DNA of 39,896 nucleotides from an uncultured Collinsella sp. (GTDB taxonomy: Bacteria; Actinomycetota; Coriobacteriia; Coriobacteriales; Coriobacteriaceae). Position numbers and translations under genes: made by a program. The stretch's first letter is position 1, and each line of letters begins with the position of its first letter. Location: assembly GCA_902492755.1 (NCBI GenBank), contig CABUNB010000022.1:1-39896 (forward strand), in the 5' to 3' direction. Shown here in pieces: positions 24,506-31,416 of the stretch. The notes beneath the pieces were generated by a model. That model was not told the origin of the DNA and made no database searches. It worked only from the letters and a program-made list of their open reading frames with translations.

Positions 24506-24605
24506 GCCTGCCGTGGGCCCTCGGAGCCGGCATCGCGCCCCACGCCATCCGCCCGCTCATGCGATAATCCTCTGCATAAGTCATCGACAGCAGAGGGAGT
24601 TTGTG

Positions 24606-25229
24606 ATGAAGGTTCTTTTAGTCAACGGTAGCCCCAAGGCAAACGGCAACACCGCTCGCGCGCTTGCCGAAGTCGCCGAGCAATTGCATGCCGAGGGTAT
24701 CGATACCGAGGTGTTCCAGCTGGGCGCCAAGCCCATTCGCGACTGCATTGGCTGTGGCCGGTGCGGCAAGCTCGATTACCGCTGCACCTTTGACGACGAC
24801 GTGGTCAACGAGCTCATTGCCGCCGCCGAGCAGGCAGACGGCTTTGTCTTTGGCTCGCCCGTCTATTACGCGCACCCCAGCGGCCGCATCCTCTCGGCCC
24901 TCGACCGCGCGTTTTATGCTGGCAGCAAGGCCTTCGCGCACAAGCCGGGCGCTGCGGTCGCCGTCGCCCGTCGAGGCGGCACGTCGACCACCTTCGATGT
25001 GCTCAACAAGTACTTCACCATCAACCAGATGCCCGTGGTCGCCTCCACGTACTGGAACAACGTCTTTGGTGCCATGCCGGGCGAGGCCGCCCAGGACGCC
25101 GAGGGTCTGGCCACCATGCGCAACATCGGCAAGAACATGGCTTGGCTCCTGCGCTGCATCGAGGCAGGCAAGGCCGCCGGCATCGAAGCCCCTACGGCCG
25201 ATCGCGAGCGCACCAACTTTATTCGTTAA
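24606..25229 (+). CDS. Flavodoxin-fold NAD(P)H-dependent FMN reductase family protein
   Basis: 207 residues; the ATG at 24606 with GAGGGAG upstream (a longer frame to 24162 crosses the IS remnant and is not coding). MKVLLVNGSPKANGNT is the FMN phosphate-binding loop; CIGCGRCGKLDYRCTFDDD is the cysteine pair region common to the iron-sulfur-flavoprotein/NADPH-reductase group; GSPVYYAHPSG and ARRGGTSTTFDVLN follow. Likely a cytoplasmic FMN-dependent oxidoreductase acting on quinones or nitro compounds. Only four bases separate its stop from the structured RNA. Confidence 0.92.
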   Translation: MKVLLVNGSPKANGNTARALAEVAEQLHAEGIDTEVFQLGAKPIRDCIGCGRCGKLDYRCTFDDDVVNELIAAAEQADGFVFGSPVYYAHPSGRILSALDRAFYAGSKAFAHKPGAAVAVARRGGTSTTFDVLNKYFTINQMPVVASTYWNNVFGAMPGEAAQDAEGLATMRNIGKNMAWLLRCIEAGKAAGIEAPTADRERTNFIR

Positions 25230-25233
25230 GTCC

Positions 25234-25405
25234 AGCGGCGGTCGCCTCGATGTTCCATCAAAGTCAGCGAAAAGCCAGCTGATGAGGTAAGGTGCCTTGA
25301 AAGAGGAGGGCGCTGGGCTTTTGCCCGCGCCCGACGATTGAAAGGCAGATTGCCCATCAGATGGCTTTGCAGCGTCGAGGTGACCGCCGTTCGTTAGAAC
25401 GGCGG
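25234..25405 (+). ncRNA. Strongly structured RNA, candidate translational switch for the ArsC-like gene
   Basis: A closing stem pairs 25236-25254 with 25371-25389 (19 bp, three G-U). Inside, GCCA..TGATG (25274-25284) pairs with CATCA..TGGC (25355-25365). TGCCTT (25293-25298) pairs with AAGGCA (25342-25347). A purine-rich loop (GAAAGAGGA against GACGATTGA) leads to a tip hairpin GGGCGC-T-GGGC-TTTT-GCCC-GCGCCC (25308-25332). The 3' strand of the closing stem can instead form a perfect 9-bp hairpin (25384-25392 with 25397-25405, loop GTTA) that covers GGCGG, the only ribosome site of the gene at 25412. The two folds exclude each other because CGGCGG occurs at both 25236 and 25400. CATCA at 25256-25260 also competes for TGATG. 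No known riboswitch family recognised; a stand-alone sRNA is the alternative. Confidence 0.7.
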
Positions 25406-25411
25406 AACTAA

Positions 25412-25750
25412 ATGATTCAGATATTCGGGACTAAGAAGTCCTTCGACACCAAGAAGGCGCAGCGCTTCTTTAAAGAGCGCCGCATTAAGGTGCAGTTTAT
25501 CGACCTTAAGGAAAAGGAGATGAGCAAAGGCGAGCTCACGAGCGTGATGCAGGCGGTCGGCGGCATCGACAAGCTGCTCAACCCCAAAGCCAAGGACGAG
25601 GAGACGCTCGCGCTCATCCAGCACCTCACCCCCAGCCAGCGCTTTGACAAGCTGCTCGAGAATCAGCAGGTTCTAGCCGAGCCCATCGTGCGCAACGGCA
25701 AAAAGGCCACCGTCGGTTATTGCCCCGATGTGTGGGGAGCCTGGGAGTAG
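25412..25750 (+). CDS. ArsC/Spx-family protein without the catalytic cysteine
   Basis: 112 residues, thioredoxin-like fold. The N-terminus IFGTKKSFDTKKAQRFF aligns with the family pattern YGxxxCxTxRKAxxWL, with Ser in place of the redox cysteine. The only cysteine is in VGYCPDVWGAW near the C-terminus. Other family parts remain: FIDLKEKEMSKGEL, LAEPIVRNGKKATVGY. It is therefore unlikely to reduce arsenate; a binding or regulatory role as for Spx (which contacts RNA polymerase) is possible but not shown. Its weak ribosome site lies in a hairpin of the preceding structured RNA. Confidence 0.85.
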   Translation: MIQIFGTKKSFDTKKAQRFFKERRIKVQFIDLKEKEMSKGELTSVMQAVGGIDKLLNPKAKDEETLALIQHLTPSQRFDKLLENQQVLAEPIVRNGKKATVGYCPDVWGAWE

Positions 25751-25836
25751 CCTGTGTTATTTGCCGGCGCGTGGGTATAAGAGCAGGCGTTTGGCATAAG
25801 ATTTAACTGTAAGCCATGTCTAACAAAGGAGGGCAC

Positions 25837-26967
25837 ATGCCCAACAAACCCGTGAAGATCATCATGCTTACCGGATACCTCGGTGCCGGCAAGACCACGC
25901 TGCTCAACCACATCCTCGCTAACGACGGCGGCATCCGCGCCGCCGTGATCGTCAACGATATCGGCGAGATCAACGTCGACGCCAGCCTTATCGCCGACGG
26001 CGGCCTTTCCGAGACCGATGACCTCATCCCGCTCACCAACGGCTGCATCTGCTGCACGCTTTCGGACGACCTTGCTAACCAGCTGCAGGGCATCGCCGAT
26101 TCGGGCAACTTCGACTACATCATCATCGAGGCTTCGGGCATTTGCGAGCCTATCCCCATCGCCTACACCATCTCGAGCTTCTGCGATGAGGCTAAGGTGG
26201 GCGGCGAGCCCAAGCTCGCGCTCGACAACATCGTGGCCGTGGTCGACTGCGCCCGCATGTACGACGAGTTCAATGGCGGCCGCGACCTGCTGGCAGAGGA
26301 TATCGACGAGGACGACATCGAAAGCCTGCTCATCCAGCAGATCGAGTTCTGCTCCACGCTGATCCTCAACAAGACCGATACCGTGAGCCCTGAGCAGATC
26401 GCCGAGCTCAAGGCCATCGTGCGCAGCCTGCAGAAAGACGCTGTGATTGTCGAGGCCCAAAACGGCGAGGTCCCCATGGAGGAGCTGCTCGATACCGACC
26501 GCTTCGACTTTATGCGCGCCTACAACTCCGCCGCCTGGATCGAGGCCATGGAGCACCCCGAGGAGCACGACGACCCCGAGGTGCTCGAGTACGACATCGA
26601 GACCTTTGTGTACTCGCGCCGCAAGCCGTTTGACCTGCAGAAGTTCACCGATTTTGTTGAGCAGGAGTGGCCCGACGAGGTCATCCGCGTCAAGGGTCCG
26701 CTGTGGCAGACCGGCAATCCGGACATGTGCTACATGTTTGAGCAGGCCGGCCACCAGATGCGCCTGATGGAGAACGGCCTGTTTGTCGACTCGGCGCCCG
26801 AGGGCGAGAAGCAGAAGATCATCGACGAAAACCCCGAGATCATGCAGATTTGGGACGACGAGACGGGCGACCGTATGACGAGCCTGTGCATCATCGGCCG
26901 TCACATGGACAAGGATGCGCTCATCGCCTCCCTCGATGCCTGCCTGACCGACTGGCACCGCGCCTAG
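25837..26967 (+). CDS. COG0523 (CobW/ZNG1-type) G3E GTPase, metal chaperone
   Basis: 376 residues; the ATG at 25837 has AAAGGAGG four bases upstream, so 25816 is discounted. Walker A GYLGAGKTT (about 12-20), the metal-binding GCICCTL (CxCC type, about 70-76), IIEASGICEP and NKTD (about 178-181) define a G3E GTPase of COG0523. The C-terminal CobW_C domain runs from about 245 (DIETFVYSRRKPFDLQKF) and is acidic. Such proteins deliver zinc or cobalt to client enzymes using GTP. No clear Zur box was found upstream. An 86-bp gap separates it from the ArsC-like gene. Confidence 0.93.
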   Translation: MPNKPVKIIMLTGYLGAGKTTLLNHILANDGGIRAAVIVNDIGEINVDASLIADGGLSETDDLIPLTNGCICCTLSDDLANQLQGIADSGNFDYIIIEASGICEPIPIAYTISSFCDEAKVGGEPKLALDNIVAVVDCARMYDEFNGGRDLLAEDIDEDDIESLLIQQIEFCSTLILNKTDTVSPEQIAELKAIVRSLQKDAVIVEAQNGEVPMEELLDTDRFDFMRAYNSAAWIEAMEHPEEHDDPEVLEYDIETFVYSRRKPFDLQKFTDFVEQEWPDEVIRVKGPLWQTGNPDMCYMFEQAGHQMRLMENGLFVDSAPEGEKQKIIDENPEIMQIWDDETGDRMTSLCIIGRHMDKDALIASLDACLTDWHRA

Positions 26968-27006
26968 GTTTATCCAAGCGGGTATTTTTCCGCTTACGTA
27001 ACCGCC

Positions 27007-27041
27007 AAACCACCACGAAGGTGCCCTTCGTGGTGGTTTTT
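27007..27041 (+). terminator. Intrinsic terminator after the COG0523 gene
   Basis: AAACCACCACGAAGG pairs perfectly with its complement at 27025-27039, ending in TTTTT; 21 bp before the trmL ATG. Confidence 0.93.
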
Positions 27042-27062
27042 CGTTCTGAGCCAAGGAGATTC

Positions 27063-27662
27063 ATGTTCAACATTGTGCTGTATGCGCCCGAGATTCCGGC
27101 CAATACGGGCAATATCGGCCGCACCTGCGTGGTTACCGGCGCCCGCCTGCATCTGGTGGAGCCGCTGGGGTTTTCGCTCGACGACAAGACGGTACGTCGC
27201 GCCGGTCTGGGCTACTGGCAAAACTTGGACGTGACGACTTATGCCGGCTGGGAGGATTTCCTTGCGCGTAACGGCCTCTCCCCTACCGACGAGCGTCTGC
27301 ATCTGCTGACCAAAAAGGCGCGCAGGACCTATGCGCAAAGCACCTACCGTGACGGTGACTACTTGGTCTTTGGCAGCGAGAGCTCGGGCATTCCCGAGCC
27401 ACTGCTTGCCGCGGCGCCCGAGCGCTGCGAGCGCATCCCCATGTTGCGCGATTGCGACTCGCTCGAAAACGCCGACGCCTGGGAGGCCCACGAGGAGTCG
27501 CTCGGGCATACCGAGGACAGCCACGAAGCCATCCTTCGACAGGATATCTGCGGCAACTTCGTCGACCCGGACGACTACCGCATCAGCGCTCTCAACCTCT
27601 CCAACAGCGCCGCCATCGTCCTCTACGAGGCCCTGCGCCAAACAGGCTTTCCGGGAATGTGA
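27063..27662 (+). CDS. trmL: tRNA (cytidine(34)-2'-O)-methyltransferase, with an internal insertion
   Basis: 199 residues; AAGGAG five bases before the ATG at 27063. SPOUT-knot marks of TrmL: NIVLYAPEIPANTGNIGRTC at the N-terminus, LVEPLGFSLDDKTVRRAGLGY, YLVFGSESSGIP and LNLSNSAAIVLYEALRQ. It 2'-O-methylates the wobble base of tRNA-Leu in the family. About 38 acidic residues (roughly 130-170) lie between RIPM and LNLSNS, where E. coli TrmL has a handful, next to the cofactor-binding knot; the usual 157-residue size becomes 199. The TGA stop (27660-27662) lies inside a REP-like hairpin. Confidence 0.92.
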   Translation: MFNIVLYAPEIPANTGNIGRTCVVTGARLHLVEPLGFSLDDKTVRRAGLGYWQNLDVTTYAGWEDFLARNGLSPTDERLHLLTKKARRTYAQSTYRDGDYLVFGSESSGIPEPLLAAAPERCERIPMLRDCDSLENADAWEAHEESLGHTEDSHEAILRQDICGNFVDPDDYRISALNLSNSAAIVLYEALRQTGFPGM

Positions 27663-27688
27663 CAAAGGAACTGTCCCTTTGTCACATT
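27656..27688. repeat. REP-like hairpin, class B (TGTGACAAAGG arms)
   Basis: A 33-bp inverted repeat: AATGTGACAAAGG and CCTTTGTCACATT flank a 7-bp centre; the GTCCC/GGGAC core is inside. It contains the stop codon of trmL and ends three bases from the stop of the UvrA-like gene. A near-identical copy is at 31384-31416. Could also act as a bidirectional terminator between the convergent genes. Confidence 0.85.
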
Positions 27689-27691
27689 CGG

Positions 27692-30172
27692 TTATAGGTA
27701 GCGGCCGGTGATGCTTGCGGGGCAGGCCACGATGTCGCCCGGCGTGCCGGCGCAGACGATTTGCCCGCCCGCGTCACCGCCGCCCGGGCCCATGTCGATC
27801 ACATAGTCGGCGTTGCGGATAAGGTCGAGGTCGTGTTCGATCACGACAACTGTGGCGCCCTTGGCGACGAGGCCGTCAAACACACTCAGCAACACCTGAA
27901 CATCGAGCGGATGCAGGCCGATCGTGGGCTCGTCAAATACGAATACGGCATCGTCCTGCACGCGGCCCATCTCGCTCGCAAGCTTAAGACGCTGCGCCTC
28001 GCCGCCCGAAAGCGCCGGCGTGGGCTCACCGAGCGTGAGATAACCCAATCCCAGGTCGTGCAAGGTCTGCAAGCGCGCCTGTACCTTTTTGAGTCCCAGC
28101 GTGGCGTCGAGGGCCTCGTCCACACTCATGTCCATGAGCTGCGGCAACGTCAGTAAGCTCCCGTCCTTGCCCTCGCGATGGATATGCGAGGCCGCGTCTG
28201 CATAGCGTGAGCCGCGACATGACGGGCAGACGATCTCGACATCGGGCAAAAACTGCACGTCGAGCGATATCGAACCCGTGCCATCGCACGTAGGGCAGCG
28301 CAAGGCGCCGGTGTTGTAGCTAAAGGCGCCCGCCTTGTATCCCGCCGCCTTAGCCTCGGGCGTACGGGCGAAGGCGCGACGCAGTTCATCATGGATGTCG
28401 GCATAAGTCGCTACCGTCGAACGCACGTTGGCACCGATGGGCGTGGCGTCTATCAGGTTGGCACGTGCAATGCCCTCGGCATCGACCCAACGCACGTGTT
28501 TTGGCAGGCGCTCGCTGGCTGCCTGCGCCTTAAGTGCCGGGATGAGTGTCTCGAGCACCAACGTCGTCTTACCCGAACCCGAAACGCCCGTCACCGCGAC
28601 AAGGCGACCGCGCGGTATATCGACTTCGAGCGGTTTGACGGTATGGATGGCATCGGTCGCCATGCGGATATGGCCCCGGTCAAACATTTCGTCGTCAGGC
28701 ACCTGCGGACGCAAGCGCTCAGGCTCCGAGCGCAAAAATGGGGCGATGCGGCTGCCCTGCGATTCTTCGACCTCGCCTACCGCGCCCGCGGCGATCACAT
28801 TGCCGCCGCCTGCTCCGGCAACGGGGCCCATCTCGACCAGATAGTCGGCTTCCGCCAGTACGCGCGTGTCGTGGTCGACAACGACCACGGTGTTGCCGTC
28901 ATCCACCAAATCGCGCATCACGCCTACCAGGCCGTCGACATTGGCAGGATGCAAGCCAATCGAGGGCTCGTCCAGCACATAGAGCACGCCCGTCGATCGG
29001 TTACGCACCACGCGGGCGAGCTGCACGCGCTGACGCTCGCCCGTGGAGAGCGTGGCACCGGCGCGGTCGAGTGAAAGGTAATCGAGGCCCAGATCGACCA
29101 GTCGACGGGCCGTGCTCAAAAACGAATCGCAGATATCCGTCGCCATGGGCTGCATCTCGGCCGGCAAGGATGCGGGCACCCCGCGCACCCACTCAATCGC
29201 CTCACCCAGCGTCATAGCCGCGGCCTGCGCCAGATTGATACCGCGCACCTGGGGATGGCGTGCGGCCTCGGAGAGACGCGTGCCGCCACAGTCACGGCAT
29301 GGCCCCTCGCGCAAAAAGCGCGCCACGCGCTTGAGGCCCTTGTCGTCCTTAACCTTGGCGAGCGCATTCTCGACGGTATAGACGGCGTTGTAATAGGTAA
29401 AATCGAGCGGCGTGGCGCCCTCGCCGTTTTTGGGAACGTAGAGAATGTGCTTTTTAACCGCCGGACCGTGGAACACGATGTCGCGCTCTTGAGGCGTGAG
29501 CTGGTTAAACGGCACGTCGGTGCGCACGCCCATCTCGCCGGCTACCTGCTTCATCAGATCCCACATGAGCGTACCCCAGGGAAGCACCGCGCCTTCGTTG
29601 ATGGTCTTTGACTCGTCGGGCACCAGGCTCGCTTCGTCCACCTCGCGCATGACACCGGTGCCGCCGCAGGTAGGGCACGCACCGCCGCTGTTAAAGGCAA
29701 GGTCCTCGGCACTCGGCGCGTAGAACTCGCGGCCGCATGCGGGGCACGTGAGCGACAGGCCCGCAGCCACGTTAAGGCTCGGCTCCACACGCGCCCCGCA
29801 ATGTGGGCACACGTGATGGGCACAGCGGCTAAAGAGCAAACGCAGACTGTTGTTGAGCTCGGTCATGGTACCAAAGGTCGAGCGCACGCCTGGCACACTG
29901 GGACGCTGATGCAACGCGAGTGCCGCCGGTACGTGCAATACCTCGTCCACCTGGGCGTGCTCGGCCTGCGTCAGGCGACGTCGAGTATAGGTGCTGAGCG
30001 CCTCCAGGTAACGGCGCGAGCCCTCGGCATAAAGAACTCCCAGCGCCAGCGAGCTCTTGCCCGAGCCCGACACGCCGGCAATGCCCACGAGCCTCCCCAG
30101 CGGAATATCGATATCGATGTCCTTGAGATTGTGGACACGTGCACCGCGCACCTCGATAGCCTGCGGGCTCAT
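27692..30172 (-). CDS. UvrA-like ABC ATPase lacking the UvrB-binding domain (UvrA2 type)
   Basis: 826 residues from the ATG at 30172 (CGGA seven bases upstream); GTG at 30184 and ATG at 30205 (overlapping the AAA gene stop) are alternatives. Two ABC halves: Walker A GVSGSGKSS and GVSGSGKTT, signatures LSTGERQRVQLA and LSGGEAQRLKLA, Walker B LYVLDEPSIGLHP and FVFDEPTIGLHP. Zinc-type CxxC pairs (CPHC, CPAC, CPTCGGTG, CPTCDGTG, CPSC). After the first CPHCG the sequence passes almost straight to CPAC, so the roughly 100-residue UvrB-binding insert of repair UvrA (about 940 residues) is missing. Such paralogues occur in drug tolerance and in antibiotic producers; a role in normal excision repair is unlikely. 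Co-transcribed with the AAA ATPase. Confidence 0.92.
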   Translation of the reverse strand: MSPQAIEVRGARVHNLKDIDIDIPLGRLVGIAGVSGSGKSSLALGVLYAEGSRRYLEALSTYTRRRLTQAEHAQVDEVLHVPAALALHQRPSVPGVRSTFGTMTELNNSLRLLFSRCAHHVCPHCGARVEPSLNVAAGLSLTCPACGREFYAPSAEDLAFNSGGACPTCGGTGVMREVDEASLVPDESKTINEGAVLPWGTLMWDLMKQVAGEMGVRTDVPFNQLTPQERDIVFHGPAVKKHILYVPKNGEGATPLDFTYYNAVYTVENALAKVKDDKGLKRVARFLREGPCRDCGGTRLSEAARHPQVRGINLAQAAAMTLGEAIEWVRGVPASLPAEMQPMATDICDSFLSTARRLVDLGLDYLSLDRAGATLSTGERQRVQLARVVRNRSTGVLYVLDEPSIGLHPANVDGLVGVMRDLVDDGNTVVVVDHDTRVLAEADYLVEMGPVAGAGGGNVIAAGAVGEVEESQGSRIAPFLRSEPERLRPQVPDDEMFDRGHIRMATDAIHTVKPLEVDIPRGRLVAVTGVSGSGKTTLVLETLIPALKAQAASERLPKHVRWVDAEGIARANLIDATPIGANVRSTVATYADIHDELRRAFARTPEAKAAGYKAGAFSYNTGALRCPTCDGTGSISLDVQFLPDVEIVCPSCRGSRYADAASHIHREGKDGSLLTLPQLMDMSVDEALDATLGLKKVQARLQTLHDLGLGYLTLGEPTPALSGGEAQRLKLASEMGRVQDDAVFVFDEPTIGLHPLDVQVLLSVFDGLVAKGATVVVIEHDLDLIRNADYVIDMGPGGGDAGGQIVCAGTPGDIVACPASITGRYL

Positions 30173-30197
30173 CTTCTGTTCCGTCACCTTTATCACC

Positions 30198-31316
30198 CTA
30201 CTCATGCCATAAAACGCGGTCGCGGATATACTCGCCCAGCATGGGCACGGTAAACCGCACAAGGCCGTATCCGGCGGCCTCGATGACGCGCTCGCGAATC
30301 AGGCTTGCGCGATATTTACTCGCCCAGCTCTGGGTACGGTCGCAGCGCTCAATGATATCCGCCGTGCGCGTCGGCTTGTCCTCGTCAACCGCCATAGCCT
30401 CGATAAAGAGGCGCTGAGGGCTGCGCAGACCGTAATACAGAGGTGCGTCAACCGCTTCGTAGAACTCGGAGACGGCATCCGCATGGCCATTCTCGACATC
30501 GCGCCTTTCGATGACCTGCGAGCCACGCCGGACAGCAGACCGCCACATGTAATAGCCCACCAGCTGAACCATATAGGGATGCCCCATGCTCTTGCGCGCC
30601 GCAAGGTCCGCCGTCTCCGCGTCAACGTAAAGACCAGCGTCTTTGACCGTCTGGATATACGAATCGCGCACTTTGGGCAAAGATATTGCCCCCAACGTAC
30701 GCTGCTGGGCACGCCGCAAAAACGTCACGCTCGGCTCTTCGAGCAGATCGTCAACCATACTGGGCAAGCCGGCGAACGCCAGCGCAAGACCGCGCTGGTC
30801 GCTATCGGGCAAGCCCGTGGCATCCTGGTCTCCGAGCACCTGCTGATAGAGGACGGCAAGAGCCGCCAGTTCCTCGATAGACACCGATTGTGCCTCGTCA
30901 ATCGCAAACAAGACGCCCTTGCCCGGACCGAGCTTCTTGAGACGCTCGTTGACCAGCCCTCGCAATGTCTCGCCTTTTGCCCGCGCCGCCTCGACCGACA
31001 TCCGGCCAAACGACGGCCCAAACTCCATTGACGTCACAACGGGTTTATTCGAGCGAAGCGCGTCGGCCAAGCGGTCGCACAAACCAAGCGAAGCGGAATC
31101 GGAGACAACCGCCCATCCGCGCTCGCTGGCTAGACGTTGCAGCTCCCGCAGGAGAACCGTTTTGCCACAGCCGCGGTTTCCCGTAATGAGCATGAGCCTG
31201 CCCGGCGCTCCGGCGCCGTTGTCGAGCCCTTCCTCAAAATCTTCGATGACCGACTCGCGACCGATGAGTATCGGAGGCCGCTTACCAGCTGTGGGCTTAA
31301 AGGGATTTGGATTCAT
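30198..31316 (-). CDS. AAA ATPase (Orc1/Cdc6-like STAND-type ATP-binding protein)
   Basis: 372 residues; AGGAGG five bases before the ATG at 31316. Short N-terminus with PPILIGRE (the box before the P-loop), Walker A GNRGCGKT (about 46-53), Walker B VLFAIDEAQ (about 133-141), a sensor-like LALAFAGLPSM, then a C-terminal winged-helix-like part (RTADIIERCDRTQSWASKYRASLIRERVIEAAGYGLVRF). This is the layout of small archaeal-type ATPases whose roles in bacteria are mostly unknown. Downstream gene is the UvrA-like ATPase, 25 bp after its stop or overlapping, so a joint function is suggested. Upstream lie TTATAC repeats with 10-bp period. Confidence 0.88.
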   Translation of the reverse strand: MNPNPFKPTAGKRPPILIGRESVIEDFEEGLDNGAGAPGRLMLITGNRGCGKTVLLRELQRLASERGWAVVSDSASLGLCDRLADALRSNKPVVTSMEFGPSFGRMSVEAARAKGETLRGLVNERLKKLGPGKGVLFAIDEAQSVSIEELAALAVLYQQVLGDQDATGLPDSDQRGLALAFAGLPSMVDDLLEEPSVTFLRRAQQRTLGAISLPKVRDSYIQTVKDAGLYVDAETADLAARKSMGHPYMVQLVGYYMWRSAVRRGSQVIERRDVENGHADAVSEFYEAVDAPLYYGLRSPQRLFIEAMAVDEDKPTRTADIIERCDRTQSWASKYRASLIRERVIEAAGYGLVRFTVPMLGEYIRDRVLWHE

Positions 31317-31350
31317 ATCGGCCTCCTCGGATTGGCAAACCCTGGTAACA

Positions 31351-31380
31351 GTTATACCAACTTATACTGAGTTATACCAA
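31351..31380. promoter_or_regulatory. Three TTATAC repeats at exact 10-bp spacing
   Basis: TTATAC occurs at 31352, 31362 and 31372; the outer two extend to GTTATACCAA. On the minus strand this reads TTGGTATAAC / TCAGTATAAG / TTGGTATAAC. One helical turn apart, they would face the same side of DNA. They lie 35 bp upstream of the AAA ATPase start, where its promoter should be. Confidence 0.55.
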
Positions 31381-31383
31381 TAG

Positions 31384-31416
31384 CATGTGACAAAGGGGCT
31401 GTCCCTTTGTCACATG
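31384..31416. repeat. REP-like hairpin, class B, second copy
   Basis: Inverted repeat CATGTGACAAAGG / CCTTTGTCACATG with a GGCTGT-type centre, differing from the copy at 27656-27688 at a few bases. It contains the TGA stop (31410-31412) of the TetM-like gene. It lies 68 bp from the AAA ATPase start. Confidence 0.85.

Noticed and set aside
25274..25340. Hammerhead ribozyme (CTGATGAG followed by GAAA)
   Set aside because: The bases between CTGATGA and GAAA do not form a proper stem II, and no cleavage-site stem fits; the CTGATGA is better used in the nested helices of the structured RNA.
27656..31416. CRISPR-like repeats
   Set aside because: Only two class B copies almost 4 kb apart; no regular spacers or cas genes.
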